Source: Pseudomonadota bacterium
GTDB lineage: Bacteria > Pseudomonadota > Alphaproteobacteria > Rhizobiales > Rhizobiaceae
Length of the DNA stretch: 64,000 bases
Direction: 5' to 3'
Assembly (NCBI GenBank): GCA_020161665.1
Contig: JAIUPA010000034.1
Coordinates: 267,796-331,795, forward strand
Under the pieces are notes generated by a model. The model did not search any database. It worked only from the letters and a program-made list of their open reading frames with translations, and was not told the DNA's origin. This document shows, one piece after another, positions 58,120 to 64,000 of the stretch. Each line of letters starts with the position of its first letter. Positions within the stretch are counted from its first letter, which is position 1. Position numbers and translations under genes: made by a program.

Positions 58120-58386
58120 GGACCAATCGACATTCAGGTTTCGGGCGTGGCGCGAGCGTGATTTTGTTTCTGAACAGGAGGAAAGGCCGCCGTGGAGCAT
58201 GACTCCACAAGGGCTTTTCGACGCATTCAGGGGCAAAATCCGCCGCGTCCCTTCGGGATATGGTGAAAATCGCCCATTTCGGCGTCGCAAATCCTCGATG
58301 GATATTCGATCCATCTTCGGTTTCGCTCCTGGAACTGAACGATTTTCTCTCATACCACGCTTCAAATCCTGCATGTCGATTGGTCC
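58120..58386. mobile_element. MITE-like element with terminal inverted repeats and TA flanks
   Basis: A 267-base element whose ends are inverted repeats: GGACCAATCGACATTCAGG at the left and, read in reverse complement, GGACCAATCGACATGCAGG at the right. Similarity extends, with mismatches, for about 40 bases (GCGTGG, GAG...). TA flanks it on each side (58118-58119 and 58387-58388), the target duplication expected for IS630/Tc1-mariner transposition. The inside has a GTGGAG/CTCCAC hairpin and no transposase, so it is non-autonomous. It lies in the mrcA-prfB gap. Confidence 0.75.
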
Positions 58387-58394
58387 TAGGGCCG

Positions 58395-58428
58395 CGGGCG
58401 GGGTTTACATCCTCGCCCGTCGCTTTTA
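58395..58428 (+). terminator. weak terminator after the MITE, before prfB
   Basis: CGGGCG (58395-58400) pairs with CGCCCG (58414-58419) followed by TCGCTTTTATG. It probably was the mrcA terminator before the element inserted. Confidence 0.45.
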
Positions 58429-58464
58429 TGGACGAGCCTTTCCGATCATAGGAAGAATGGAACC

Positions 58465-59596
58465 ATGCGAGCTGAAATCGTAAATGTAACTGATGAAATC
58501 AAGCAGGCCATAAGCCTGCTGAGGAGGCATCTTTGACTGGGACCAGGCGATAAGACGACTGGACTGGTTGAACAACAAGGCAGAGGACCCGAACCTCTGG
58601 AACAATGCCACCGAAGCCCAAAATCTGATGCGCGAGCGCCAGCAGCTGGAGGATTCGATCTCCGGCGTGCGTTCGCTCGAACAGCAGATGAACGACAATG
58701 TCGAATTGATCGAAATGGGTGAGGAAGAGGGTGACGCGGATGTTGTCACCGATGCCGAGAATGCGCTGAAGGCGCTGCGCACGGAAGCCAACCGCCGCCA
58801 GGTGGAGGCGATGCTTTCGGGCGAGGCCGACGCCAACGACACCTATGTCGAAGTCCACTCGGGCGCAGGCGGCACGGAAAGCCAGGATTGGGCGAGCATG
58901 CTCTTGCGCATGTACACCCGCTGGGCGGAACGGTCCGGCTTCAAGGTGGAGCTGCTGGAAGTCAGTGATGGCGAAGAAGCGGGCATCAAGTCTGCGACGA
59001 TCCTCGTCAAGGGCCACAATGCCTATGGCTGGATGAAAACCGAATCGGGCGTGCATCGTCTGGTGCGCATCTCGCCCTATGATTCGAACGCGCGTCGCCA
59101 CACCTCGTTCTCGTCCATCTGGGTGTTCCCGGTGGTCGATGACTCGATCCAGATCGAAGTCAACGAAAGCGATTGCCGCATCGATACCTACCGCTCGTCG
59201 GGTGCCGGCGGTCAGCACGTCAACACCACCGACTCGGCCGTGCGTATCACGCATATTCCGAGCGGTATTGTCGTGGCCTGCCAGCAGGAGCGTTCACAGC
59301 ACAAGAACCGCGCCAAGGCGTGGGACATGCTGCGTGCGCGCCTCTATGAAGCCGAGTTGAAGAAGCGCGAAGAGGCCGCGAACGCCGAAGCCGCATCGAA
59401 AACCGATATCGGCTGGGGGCACCAGATCCGTTCTTACGTTCTGCAGCCTTATCAGCTGGTCAAGGACCTGCGCACCGGCGTGGAAAGTACCGCACCGGGC
59501 GACGTTCTGGATGGGGATCTGAACGAGTTCATGGAAGCAGCCCTTGCCCACCGCATCAGCGGCAAGGCCGATGCCTCCGTGGCGGATCTCGATTGA
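58465..59596 (+). CDS. prfB: peptide chain release factor 2, with programmed +1 frameshift
   Basis: Release factor for UGA and UAA. Translation starts at ATG 58465 ([14 protein letters not shown]), reaches CTT-TGA at 58531-58536 and must shift +1 to continue as GAC-TGG ([14 protein letters not shown]) from 58535; the total is 376 residues. The signal is the standard one: an internal AGGAGG (58522-58527), CTT slippery codon, TGA and following C, so low RF2 lets the ribosome shift. The GGQ motif is in [15 protein letters not shown] (about residue 246). The specificity SPF-type loop is near residue 200. Sequence from 58568 alone would miss the first 34 residues. Confidence 0.96.
58522..58537 (+). 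promoter_or_regulatory. RF2 autoregulatory frameshift signal
   Basis: AGGAGG followed three bases later by CTT TGA C. The Shine-Dalgarno-like element pulls the ribosome forward on the CUU codon so that one base is skipped. Positions: TGA stop at 58534-58536, skipped T at 58534. Confidence 0.95.
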
Positions 59597-59620
59597 GAAA
59601 GCCTTCCGATTGAAGATGAA

Positions 59621-59646
59621 AAGCCCGGCTATGCCGGGCTTTTTTT
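59621..59646. terminator. terminator of prfB
   Basis: AAGCCCGGC (59621-59629), loop TAT, GCCGGGCTT (59633-59641), then TTTTT. The convergent membrane-protein gene ends inside its U-tract. Confidence 0.85.
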
Positions 59647-60301
59647 AGAGCATCACGAGGGCGGCGATGGCGAACACGGCATATCCGATGAGGAAGACCG
59701 TGAAGCCGGAAAAGACCGAGCCAACCCAGCCGAAGCGCGACTGTCTGCGAAAAAACAGCGTCTCAACGGTGATCAGCCAGATGACCGAGACGAGCAGCGC
59801 CAGCCCCGCCCACAGGTCGCCGCGAGAGGCGAGGGTGAGGCAGGGCGAAGTGATGAGCGCAAAGGGTGCCATGATGTAGCATTGCTGCAGAAACGGCTTT
59901 TTGAGCGTGTTGCGGTCCACTTCGCCGGGCGTGAAAAGATCATGGATCAGCGCACCGGCAATCGGAAATGCGGTGAAGACGATCATGCGGAACATCACCA
60001 GCGTCACCCAGCTGTCGGTGATCGCCTTGCCGAGCCGCGTGGCGCTGATGATCAGAACTTCCGCTTCGGTGAAAGGCACCGTCAGAACGCCAATGGTCAA
60101 CGCGAGGAGAAGGAAGAGGGTCGGGCGCATGGCTGCAGCAAAGGCAACCGTCTCGTCCTTTTCCGTTTCCGCCGCGACATAATCCATCATCCGGACCGGA
60201 TTGATGATGACGCGATAAATGGTGAGCGGAAAGAACAGCACCCACGACATCAATTCGTAGGCAAACTGTTCGATAGCCTTCATGGCTCCGAGAAAATCCA
60301 T
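59645..60301 (-). CDS. integral membrane protein, Yip1-like, unknown function
   Basis: A 218-residue protein with about five hydrophobic helices. A region before the first helix (FFPLTIYRVIINPVRMMDYV) and the pattern of helices resemble the Yip1 permease-like domain, but no catalytic motif is present and I would not assign a function. It ends at the prfB terminator and starts 55 bases from the nadK end on the same strand. Confidence 0.75.
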   Translation of the reverse strand: MDFLGAMKAIEQFAYELMSWVLFFPLTIYRVIINPVRMMDYVAAETEKDETVAFAAAMRPTLFLLLALTIGVLTVPFTEAEVLIISATRLGKAITDSWVTLVMFRMIVFTAFPIAGALIHDLFTPGEVDRNTLKKPFLQQCYIMAPFALITSPCLTLASRGDLWAGLALLVSVIWLITVETLFFRRQSRFGWVGSVFSGFTVFLIGYAVFAIAALVML

Positions 60302-60356
60302 GCAAACCTCGGCGATGTCGCGCCCTCATGACGCGATGGAAGAAGGAATACGGGAA

Positions 60357-61130
60357 TCAGGTAGCGAACTGTTCGGCCAGAATGCGGTCGGACCAGGAGC
60401 GGTTGCGGTCCGAAAGAAGACGCGCGGTCGAATCGCGTGCCTGCTGGATTTCCACCTTGCGCACGGACTTCACTTCCTGATGGTCCGCGACCGCATTGAC
60501 CGGACGCTTTTCCGGCTCCAGCACGTGGACTTCCACCACGGCGCTATCCGGCAAAAGCGCACCGCGCCAGCGCCGCGGCCTGAAGGGGCTGACGGGCGTC
60601 ATGGCCAGAAGCGGAGCCTCGAAAGGCAGGATCGGGCCGTGCGCCGAAAAATTATAGGCCGTTGAGCCAACCGGCGTGGCGACCATCAAGCCGTCGCAAC
60701 TCAGCTCCTCCAGCCGCTCCCGGCCATCCACCATCACGCGAAGCTTGGCGGCCTGATAGGATTGGCGAAACAGCGAGACCTCGTTGATGGCCAGTGCCGA
60801 ACTGACATCGTCATTCTCATCCGTCGTGACCATGCGCAGCGGATGGAAGCGGTTTTCGATGGAAGCGGCGATGCGCTCTTCCAGATCGTCGATCGAGAAA
60901 TCATTCATCAGAAAACCGACCGAACCACGGTTCATGCCATAGACACGCTTGTCGCTGTTCATCGTGCCGTGCAGCGTTTGCAGCATGAAGCCGTCACCGC
61001 CGAGTGCCACGACGATATCGGCATCCTCGGGACTGGTATTGCCATAGCGAGCCACGAGTTCACGCAAGGCGTCCTGCGCTTCAGGCGCTGCCGAGGCCAC
61101 AAAGGCAATGGTACTGAACGACTGAGGCAT
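60357..61130 (-). CDS. nadK: NAD kinase
   Basis: A 257-residue ATP-NAD kinase that makes NADP. The nucleotide motif ADIVVALGGDGFMLQTLHG (about residues 37-55) includes the catalytic GGDG; MNRGSVGFLMNDF and SCDGLMVATPVGSTAYNFSA are also conserved. I chose ATG 61130 (MPQSFSTIAF); the frame extends upstream by 14 residues without an SD site. Confidence 0.95.
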   Translation of the reverse strand: MPQSFSTIAFVASAAPEAQDALRELVARYGNTSPEDADIVVALGGDGFMLQTLHGTMNSDKRVYGMNRGSVGFLMNDFSIDDLEERIAASIENRFHPLRMVTTDENDDVSSALAINEVSLFRQSYQAAKLRVMVDGRERLEELSCDGLMVATPVGSTAYNFSAHGPILPFEAPLLAMTPVSPFRPRRWRGALLPDSAVVEVHVLEPEKRPVNAVADHQEVKSVRKVEIQQARDSTARLLSDRNRSWSDRILAEQFAT

Positions 61131-61347
61131 GCACGACTTCCCGATCACACTGGCTGGCGCACCATTCGTCACTGCGAAAAGAGGCAGGATGGTTGCGATG
61201 CGCGGGCGCTGTAACGGTTATGGCAATCCTGCCGGACACTCAAGCCGATTCGCCCACCGGCGCACCAAATCCGGAATCGCATGGTGAATCCTGCCTCATA
61301 TTTTTCGTTTTACACCACCGCCGAATATGCTACTTGGCCTCCAAAGT

Positions 61348-61423
61348 GCCCTTGTAGCTCAGTTGGTAGAGCAGCGGTTTTGTAAACCGAAGGTCGCGGG
61401 TTCAAGTCCTGCCGGGGGCACCA
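61348..61423 (+). tRNA. tRNA-Thr (anticodon UGU)
   Basis: A 76-base cloverleaf: acceptor GCCCTTG pairs with CGGGGGC with two G-U pairs; D-arm GCTCAGTTGGTAGAGC, anticodon stem GCGGT/ACCG... with loop TTTGTAA (anticodon TGT), T-arm GCGGGTTCAAGTCCTGC, encoded CCA at 61421-61423. No integrated element is found at its 3' end. Confidence 0.93.
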
Positions 61424-61511
61424 TTTTCCCCAATCCATAAGCGCGCAATGAATGATGGTCGGCCCGGTATCCGGGAAGTCTGGCAAAAGCCCATGCGCTG
61501 GAAAACGCTTC

Positions 61512-61949
61512 ATGATCTACGTTGATGCCGATGCATGCCCGGTCAAGGCCGAAATTCTGAAAGTCGCCGAGCGACATGCCCAAAAGGTCACCTTCGTCGC
61601 CAATTCAGGGCTTCGCCCCTCGCGTGATCCGATGGTGACCAATGTCATCGTTTCGGCAGGCTTTGACGCTGCCGATGACTGGATTGCTGAACGCGCCGGG
61701 GCGGGCGATATCGTCGTGACGGCGGATGTGCCGCTGGCGGGGCGTTGTGTGGCCGCCGGTGCCTTTGTCTGCGGACCGACGGGGCGTCTGTTTGATCAAA
61801 CGAACATCGGCATGGCAACCGCCATGCGCAACCTCAACCAGCACCTTCGCGAAACTGGCGAAAGCAAGGGCTATAACGCCGCTTTCTCGCCGAAAGACCG
61901 CTCGCGTTTTCTGGAAACGATGGAACTTCTCTGCCGACGCCTGACATGA
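61512..61949 (+). CDS. YaiI/YqxD (UPF0178) family protein
   Basis: A 145-residue cytosolic protein of the DUF188 (UPF0178) family with a PIN-like fold. N-terminus MIYVDADACPVKAEILKVAE has the family's D-x-D-x-C motif; DIVVTADVPLAGRCVAAGA and AFSPKDRSRFLETMELLCRR follow. Its function is unknown; the acidic pattern suggests a nuclease-like site. ATG 61512 was chosen because homologues start MIYVDAD. Confidence 0.9.
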   Translation: MIYVDADACPVKAEILKVAERHAQKVTFVANSGLRPSRDPMVTNVIVSAGFDAADDWIAERAGAGDIVVTADVPLAGRCVAAGAFVCGPTGRLFDQTNIGMATAMRNLNQHLRETGESKGYNAAFSPKDRSRFLETMELLCRRLT

Positions 61950-61950
61950 A

Positions 61951-61983
61951 AATGGCGCGAAACGATGCCCGTCCCGCGCCATT
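61951..61983. terminator. terminator between yaiI and the DUF465 gene
   Basis: AATGGCGCG (61951-61959) pairs with CGCGCCATT (61975-61983) over a 15-base loop, shared by two convergent genes. The minus-strand U-tract is TTTTCA. Confidence 0.6.
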
Positions 61984-62004
61984 CCGGTCATTTATGCAGT
62001 AAGC

Positions 62005-62247
62005 TTACTTGGCTGCTGAGAGCCCAGCGGCAATCGCATCCTTCAGCGCCATACGGCGGCGGCGAAGGCCCTGTTCAGCTTCTTCGCTCAAGAGGTCGAC
62101 GCGCGTTTCGCTGCGATGAATCTGGTCATTGACCTCGTCATACTCCTGAAGAAGCTTGGCAAAGCGCGTGTCCGAAACCTTCAGGCTGTGGATGGCGTCG
62201 AGTTGGCTGGGAAACTCTTCGGCGAGGGTGTGAGGGGTGTTGGACAA
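62005..62247 (-). CDS. DUF465 (YdcH-like) small protein
   Basis: An 80-residue helical coiled-coil protein with the core FAKLLQEYDEVNDQIHRSE, and SEEAEQGLRRRRMALKDA near the end, typical of DUF465. The likely start is TTG at 62247: an excellent AAGGAGG lies at 62253-62259, five bases before it, whereas ATG 62271 has none. This gives SNTPHTLAEEFPSQ as the N-terminus. Function unknown. Confidence 0.85.
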   Translation of the reverse strand: MSNTPHTLAEEFPSQLDAIHSLKVSDTRFAKLLQEYDEVNDQIHRSETRVDLLSEEAEQGLRRRRMALKDAIAAGLSAAK

Positions 62248-62315
62248 TGTTTCCTCCTTCGTTTTGTTCATGCCGATCATAGGAGCGGTGAACCGCCTGC
62301 GGCTTTGATCGAAGT

Positions 62316-62353
62316 CAAAAAGATGCACCGCATTCGCAGGAATACGGTGCATC
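62316..62353 (-). terminator. terminator of rlmB
   Basis: On the minus strand GATGCACCG (62353-62345) pairs with CGGTGCATC (62330-62322) across a 14-base loop, followed by TTTTTG. It lies 22 bases after the rlmB stop. Confidence 0.8.
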
Positions 62354-62374
62354 GCAAACAGGATCGAATCGAGG

Positions 62375-63262
62375 TCATTTACCCTGGCGGGACAGATGCT
62401 GTTTGGCCGCGTAAAGCGAGATCGCGCAGGCGTTGGAAACGTTGAGCGACTTGATGGCGCCCGGCATGTCCAGACGCGCCAGTGCCGTCACGGTCTCGCG
62501 CGTTTTCTGGCGAAGCCCCTTGCCCTCGGAGCCGAGAACAAGGGCGATCTTGTCGCCGGAGAAGGTTGGCTCCAGTGGTTGCGGCCCCTCCGAATCTAGG
62601 CCGATGGACTGGAAGCCAAGGCGGTGCAGTTCTTCCAGCGTATCGGCCAGATTGCCCGCCTGAATATAGGGGATGAGTTCCAGCGCGCCGGAGGCCGACT
62701 TGGCAAGCACGCCCGATTCGGTCGGGCTGTGGCGCTGCGTGGTGATCACCGCGCCGGCATCAAACGCAACTGCCGAACGCATGATCGCGCCGACATTATG
62801 CGGGTCCGTCACCTGATCGAGCACCAGAAGCAGCGGGCTGTCCTTCAAGGCGTCAAGACGACGAACGGGCAGGGGACGCGTTTCCAGCATCACGCCCTGA
62901 TGGATGGCATCGGGACCGAGAAAGCGGTCGATATCCTGCGGCGTGACCAGTTCCACTGGTACGCCAATATTTTGGCCTTCCTCGATGCCAAGCCGCGCCA
63001 GCGCGTTGCGCGTCACCGAAAGCTTGATCAGCTTGCGGGCCGGGTTGTCGAGTGCGGCGCGCACCGTGTGCAGGCCGTACAGGAAAACCTGTTCCGGCTG
63101 GAGTTGCGGCGGCTTGAAATTCTCCTTGCCCTGACGCGGATTGCGTCCCATGGGCGGGGTTGGAATTTCGCCACGCTCACGCTTGGCATCCCTCACGTTG
63201 CGCCGAAGCGTTGCGTAATGGGTGTCGCGGGCGGATTTGTCGTTGTTCTTGTCCTTGCTCAT
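62375..63262 (-). CDS. rlmB: 23S rRNA 2'-O-methyltransferase RlmB (TrmH/SpoU family)
   Basis: A 295-residue knotted methyltransferase that modifies G2251-equivalent ribose in 23S rRNA. The N-terminal 60 residues are basic and low-complexity (KPPQLQPEQ before VFLYGLHTV, the substrate-binding domain). The SpoU domain has LLLVLDQVTDPHNVGAIMRS (SAM fold), ALVLGSEGKGLRQKTRE and SLNVSNACAISLY, the three family motifs. ATG 63262 (MSKDKNNDKSARD) is preferred over a longer frame. Confidence 0.94.
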   Translation of the reverse strand: MSKDKNNDKSARDTHYATLRRNVRDAKRERGEIPTPPMGRNPRQGKENFKPPQLQPEQVFLYGLHTVRAALDNPARKLIKLSVTRNALARLGIEEGQNIGVPVELVTPQDIDRFLGPDAIHQGVMLETRPLPVRRLDALKDSPLLLVLDQVTDPHNVGAIMRSAVAFDAGAVITTQRHSPTESGVLAKSASGALELIPYIQAGNLADTLEELHRLGFQSIGLDSEGPQPLEPTFSGDKIALVLGSEGKGLRQKTRETVTALARLDMPGAIKSLNVSNACAISLYAAKQHLSRQGK

Positions 63263-63458
63263 GCAGGTCTTATAGCCACAAGCGATCCTCGGGCATAGGG
63301 GGAGGCGAAAGCCGCTTGAAAAGGCGAAGGAAAATTTTTCGGTTTTTTTCCACACAGGTCGTGTTGACATCGCGCTAAGGGGCAGTCATATAGCCGCCGC
63401 AGATGACGAACGGCCTGCCGCTTCGCATCTGATCTGGCTTCGATCCGGACGGAAAACT

Positions 63459-63543
63459 GGAGGGATGCCCGAGTGGTTAAAGGGGACGGACTGTAAATCC
63501 GTTGGCTCAGCCTACGTTGGTTCAAATCCAACTCCCTCCACCA
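63459..63543 (+). tRNA. tRNA-Tyr (anticodon GUA)
   Basis: An 85-base type II tRNA: GGAGGGA pairs with TCCCTCC, D-arm GCCCGAGTGGTTAAAGGGG, anticodon loop CTGTAAA (GTA), a long variable arm (CGTTGGCTCAGCCTACG), T-arm TTGGTTCAAATCCAA, encoded CCA. Confidence 0.93.
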
Positions 63544-63568
63544 TTCCGCATCGGATCGAACATCGACC

Positions 63569-63642
63569 GCGGGTATAGCTCAATGGTAGAGCAGCAGCCT
63601 TCCAAGCTGAATACGCGGGTTCGATTCCCGCTACCCGCTCCA
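63569..63642 (+). tRNA. tRNA-Gly (anticodon UCC)
   Basis: A 74-base cloverleaf: GCGGGTA pairs with TACCCGC, D-arm GCTCAATGGTAGAGC, anticodon loop CTTCCAA (TCC), T-arm GCGGGTTCGATTCCCGC, encoded CCA. It is 25 bases after tRNA-Tyr, forming the usual rhizobial pair upstream of tuf. Confidence 0.93.
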
Positions 63643-63860
63643 CTTTCGAACCCTTCTTAAAAATTTGTCACGCTTGTTTCGCGTCCGCCGGGTATTGCGT
63701 TCCCGGGTTCGCTGAATGGGTTTGTTCGCCGTGTCGCGTCACGCCGCATTGGTGTACGCCAAGCGTAATTAAGTCTTGCGCATTGCGCGCGAAAGCCTTA
63801 AACGGCCAAACCAAACCGGTTCGCCGGGTCGGTAACCTTACGGATCACAGGAAGATTACA
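63643..63860 (+). promoter_or_regulatory. leader region upstream of tuf
   Basis: A 218-base gap with a possible promoter, CTTGCG at 63775 to CTTAAA at 63797, and an SD AGGAAG at 63849-63854 seven bases before the ATG. It may also be reached by read-through from the tRNAs. No riboswitch-like structure was recognised. Confidence 0.35.
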
Positions 63861-64000
63861 ATGGCAAAGAGCAAGTTTGAGCGCAATAAGCCTCACGTTA
63901 ACATTGGCACGATTGGTCACGTTGACCACGGCAAGACGTCTCTGACGGCAGCGATCACGAAGTTCTTCGGCGAGTTCAAGGCGTATGACCAGATCGACGC
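63861..64000 (+). CDS. tuf: elongation factor Tu (N-terminal part)
   Basis: The first 46 codons of EF-Tu, cut by the window edge. It begins [20 protein letters not shown] and continues with [14 protein letters not shown], the P-loop. EF-Tu brings aminoacyl-tRNA to the ribosome. In Rhizobiales one tuf copy follows the tRNA-Tyr/tRNA-Gly pair near secE-nusG-rpl genes. Confidence 0.97.
   Translation, partial: MAKSKFERNKPHVNIGTIGHVDHGKTSLTAAITKFFGEFKAYDQID

Noticed and set aside
58117..58374. An 85-codon minus-strand frame inside the MITE as a transposase fragment.
   Set aside because: No DDE-type or helix-turn-helix motif; the frame is explained by the inverted-repeat sequence.
61348..61511. 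tRNA-Thr 3' end as an integration site.
   Set aside because: No integrase and no repeat of the tRNA end downstream in the window.
1..64000. CRISPR arrays, prophage, restriction-modification or defence island.
   Set aside because: No regularly spaced repeats or recognisable Cas, phage or defence genes; gene content and order are those of conserved chromosome.

Overview
The window is a 64-kb piece of core chromosome from an alphaproteobacterium of the order Rhizobiales, most probably Rhizobiaceae (Agrobacterium/Rhizobium type). This rests on gene order (nuoJKLMN-birA-rnj-mce-proS-lolCD-dnaE; divK-pleD-rpmG; topA-dprA-plsY-pyrC-pyrB; gatC-gatA...gatB; rlmB-tRNA-tRNA-tuf), on alphaproteobacterial hallmarks (440-residue ProS, NDUFA12-type complex I subunit, DivK/PleD, LexA operators of the GAAC-N7-GAAC type) and on short rhizobial intergenic palindromes. 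I see no prophage, integrase, CRISPR array, rRNA operon or large accessory island.

Layout. 1-6309: distal end of the complex I operon (nuoJ partial, K, L, M, N) running into birA. 6306-12394: rnj, mce, a 564-bp gap, proS and the lipoprotein-sorting ABC transporter lolC-lolD. 12395-19459: an SOS-flavoured stretch with a LexA-box promoter driving a 28-codon membrane micropeptide upstream of dnaE, then on the minus strand an L,D-transpeptidase, a DUF3572 gene and dinB, whose start is also preceded by a LexA box. 19551-22440: cell-cycle regulators divK-pleD, a 959-bp gap that holds a DnaA box and a probable structured RNA, and rpmG. 22531-34140: a long minus-strand block (MFS, NUDIX, rnr, topA, dprA, plsY, a catalytically degenerate pyrC, pyrB) interrupted by one small plus-strand gene. 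34368-44879: mainly plus strand, with aidB-like dehydrogenase, two small membrane proteins, gatC-gatA, gatB, three GNAT genes, the NDUFA12 homologue and DUF2155, plus minus-strand ruvX, yjhX-like and DUF1294 genes. 44896-48759: minus-strand aat-accC-accB-aroQ and a DsbA-like protein. 48959-53511: aminotransferase, a small membrane protein, and rne. 54162-59596: amiC-type amidase, PBP1a, a 267-bp MITE-like element and prfB with its programmed frameshift. 59645-64000: membrane protein, nadK, tRNA-Thr, YaiI-like protein, DUF465, rlmB, tRNA-Tyr, tRNA-Gly and the start of tuf.

Functional themes are respiration, translation and aminoacyl-tRNA quality, envelope growth (PBP1a, amidase, L,D-transpeptidase, LolCD, PlsY), RNA decay (RNase J, R and E), DNA replication and repair (DnaE, DinB, TopA, DprA, AidB-like) and cell-cycle signalling (DivK, PleD).

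The most interesting signal is the unannotated-size gene at 12583-12669. It encodes a single hydrophobic helix behind a textbook -35/LexA-operator promoter, the architecture of the Caulobacter SOS cell-division inhibitor SidA. Other points worth a second look are the structured RNA at about 21876-22020, the hairpin array in the rne leader, the MITE upstream of prfB, and a PyrC that has lost its metal ligands.
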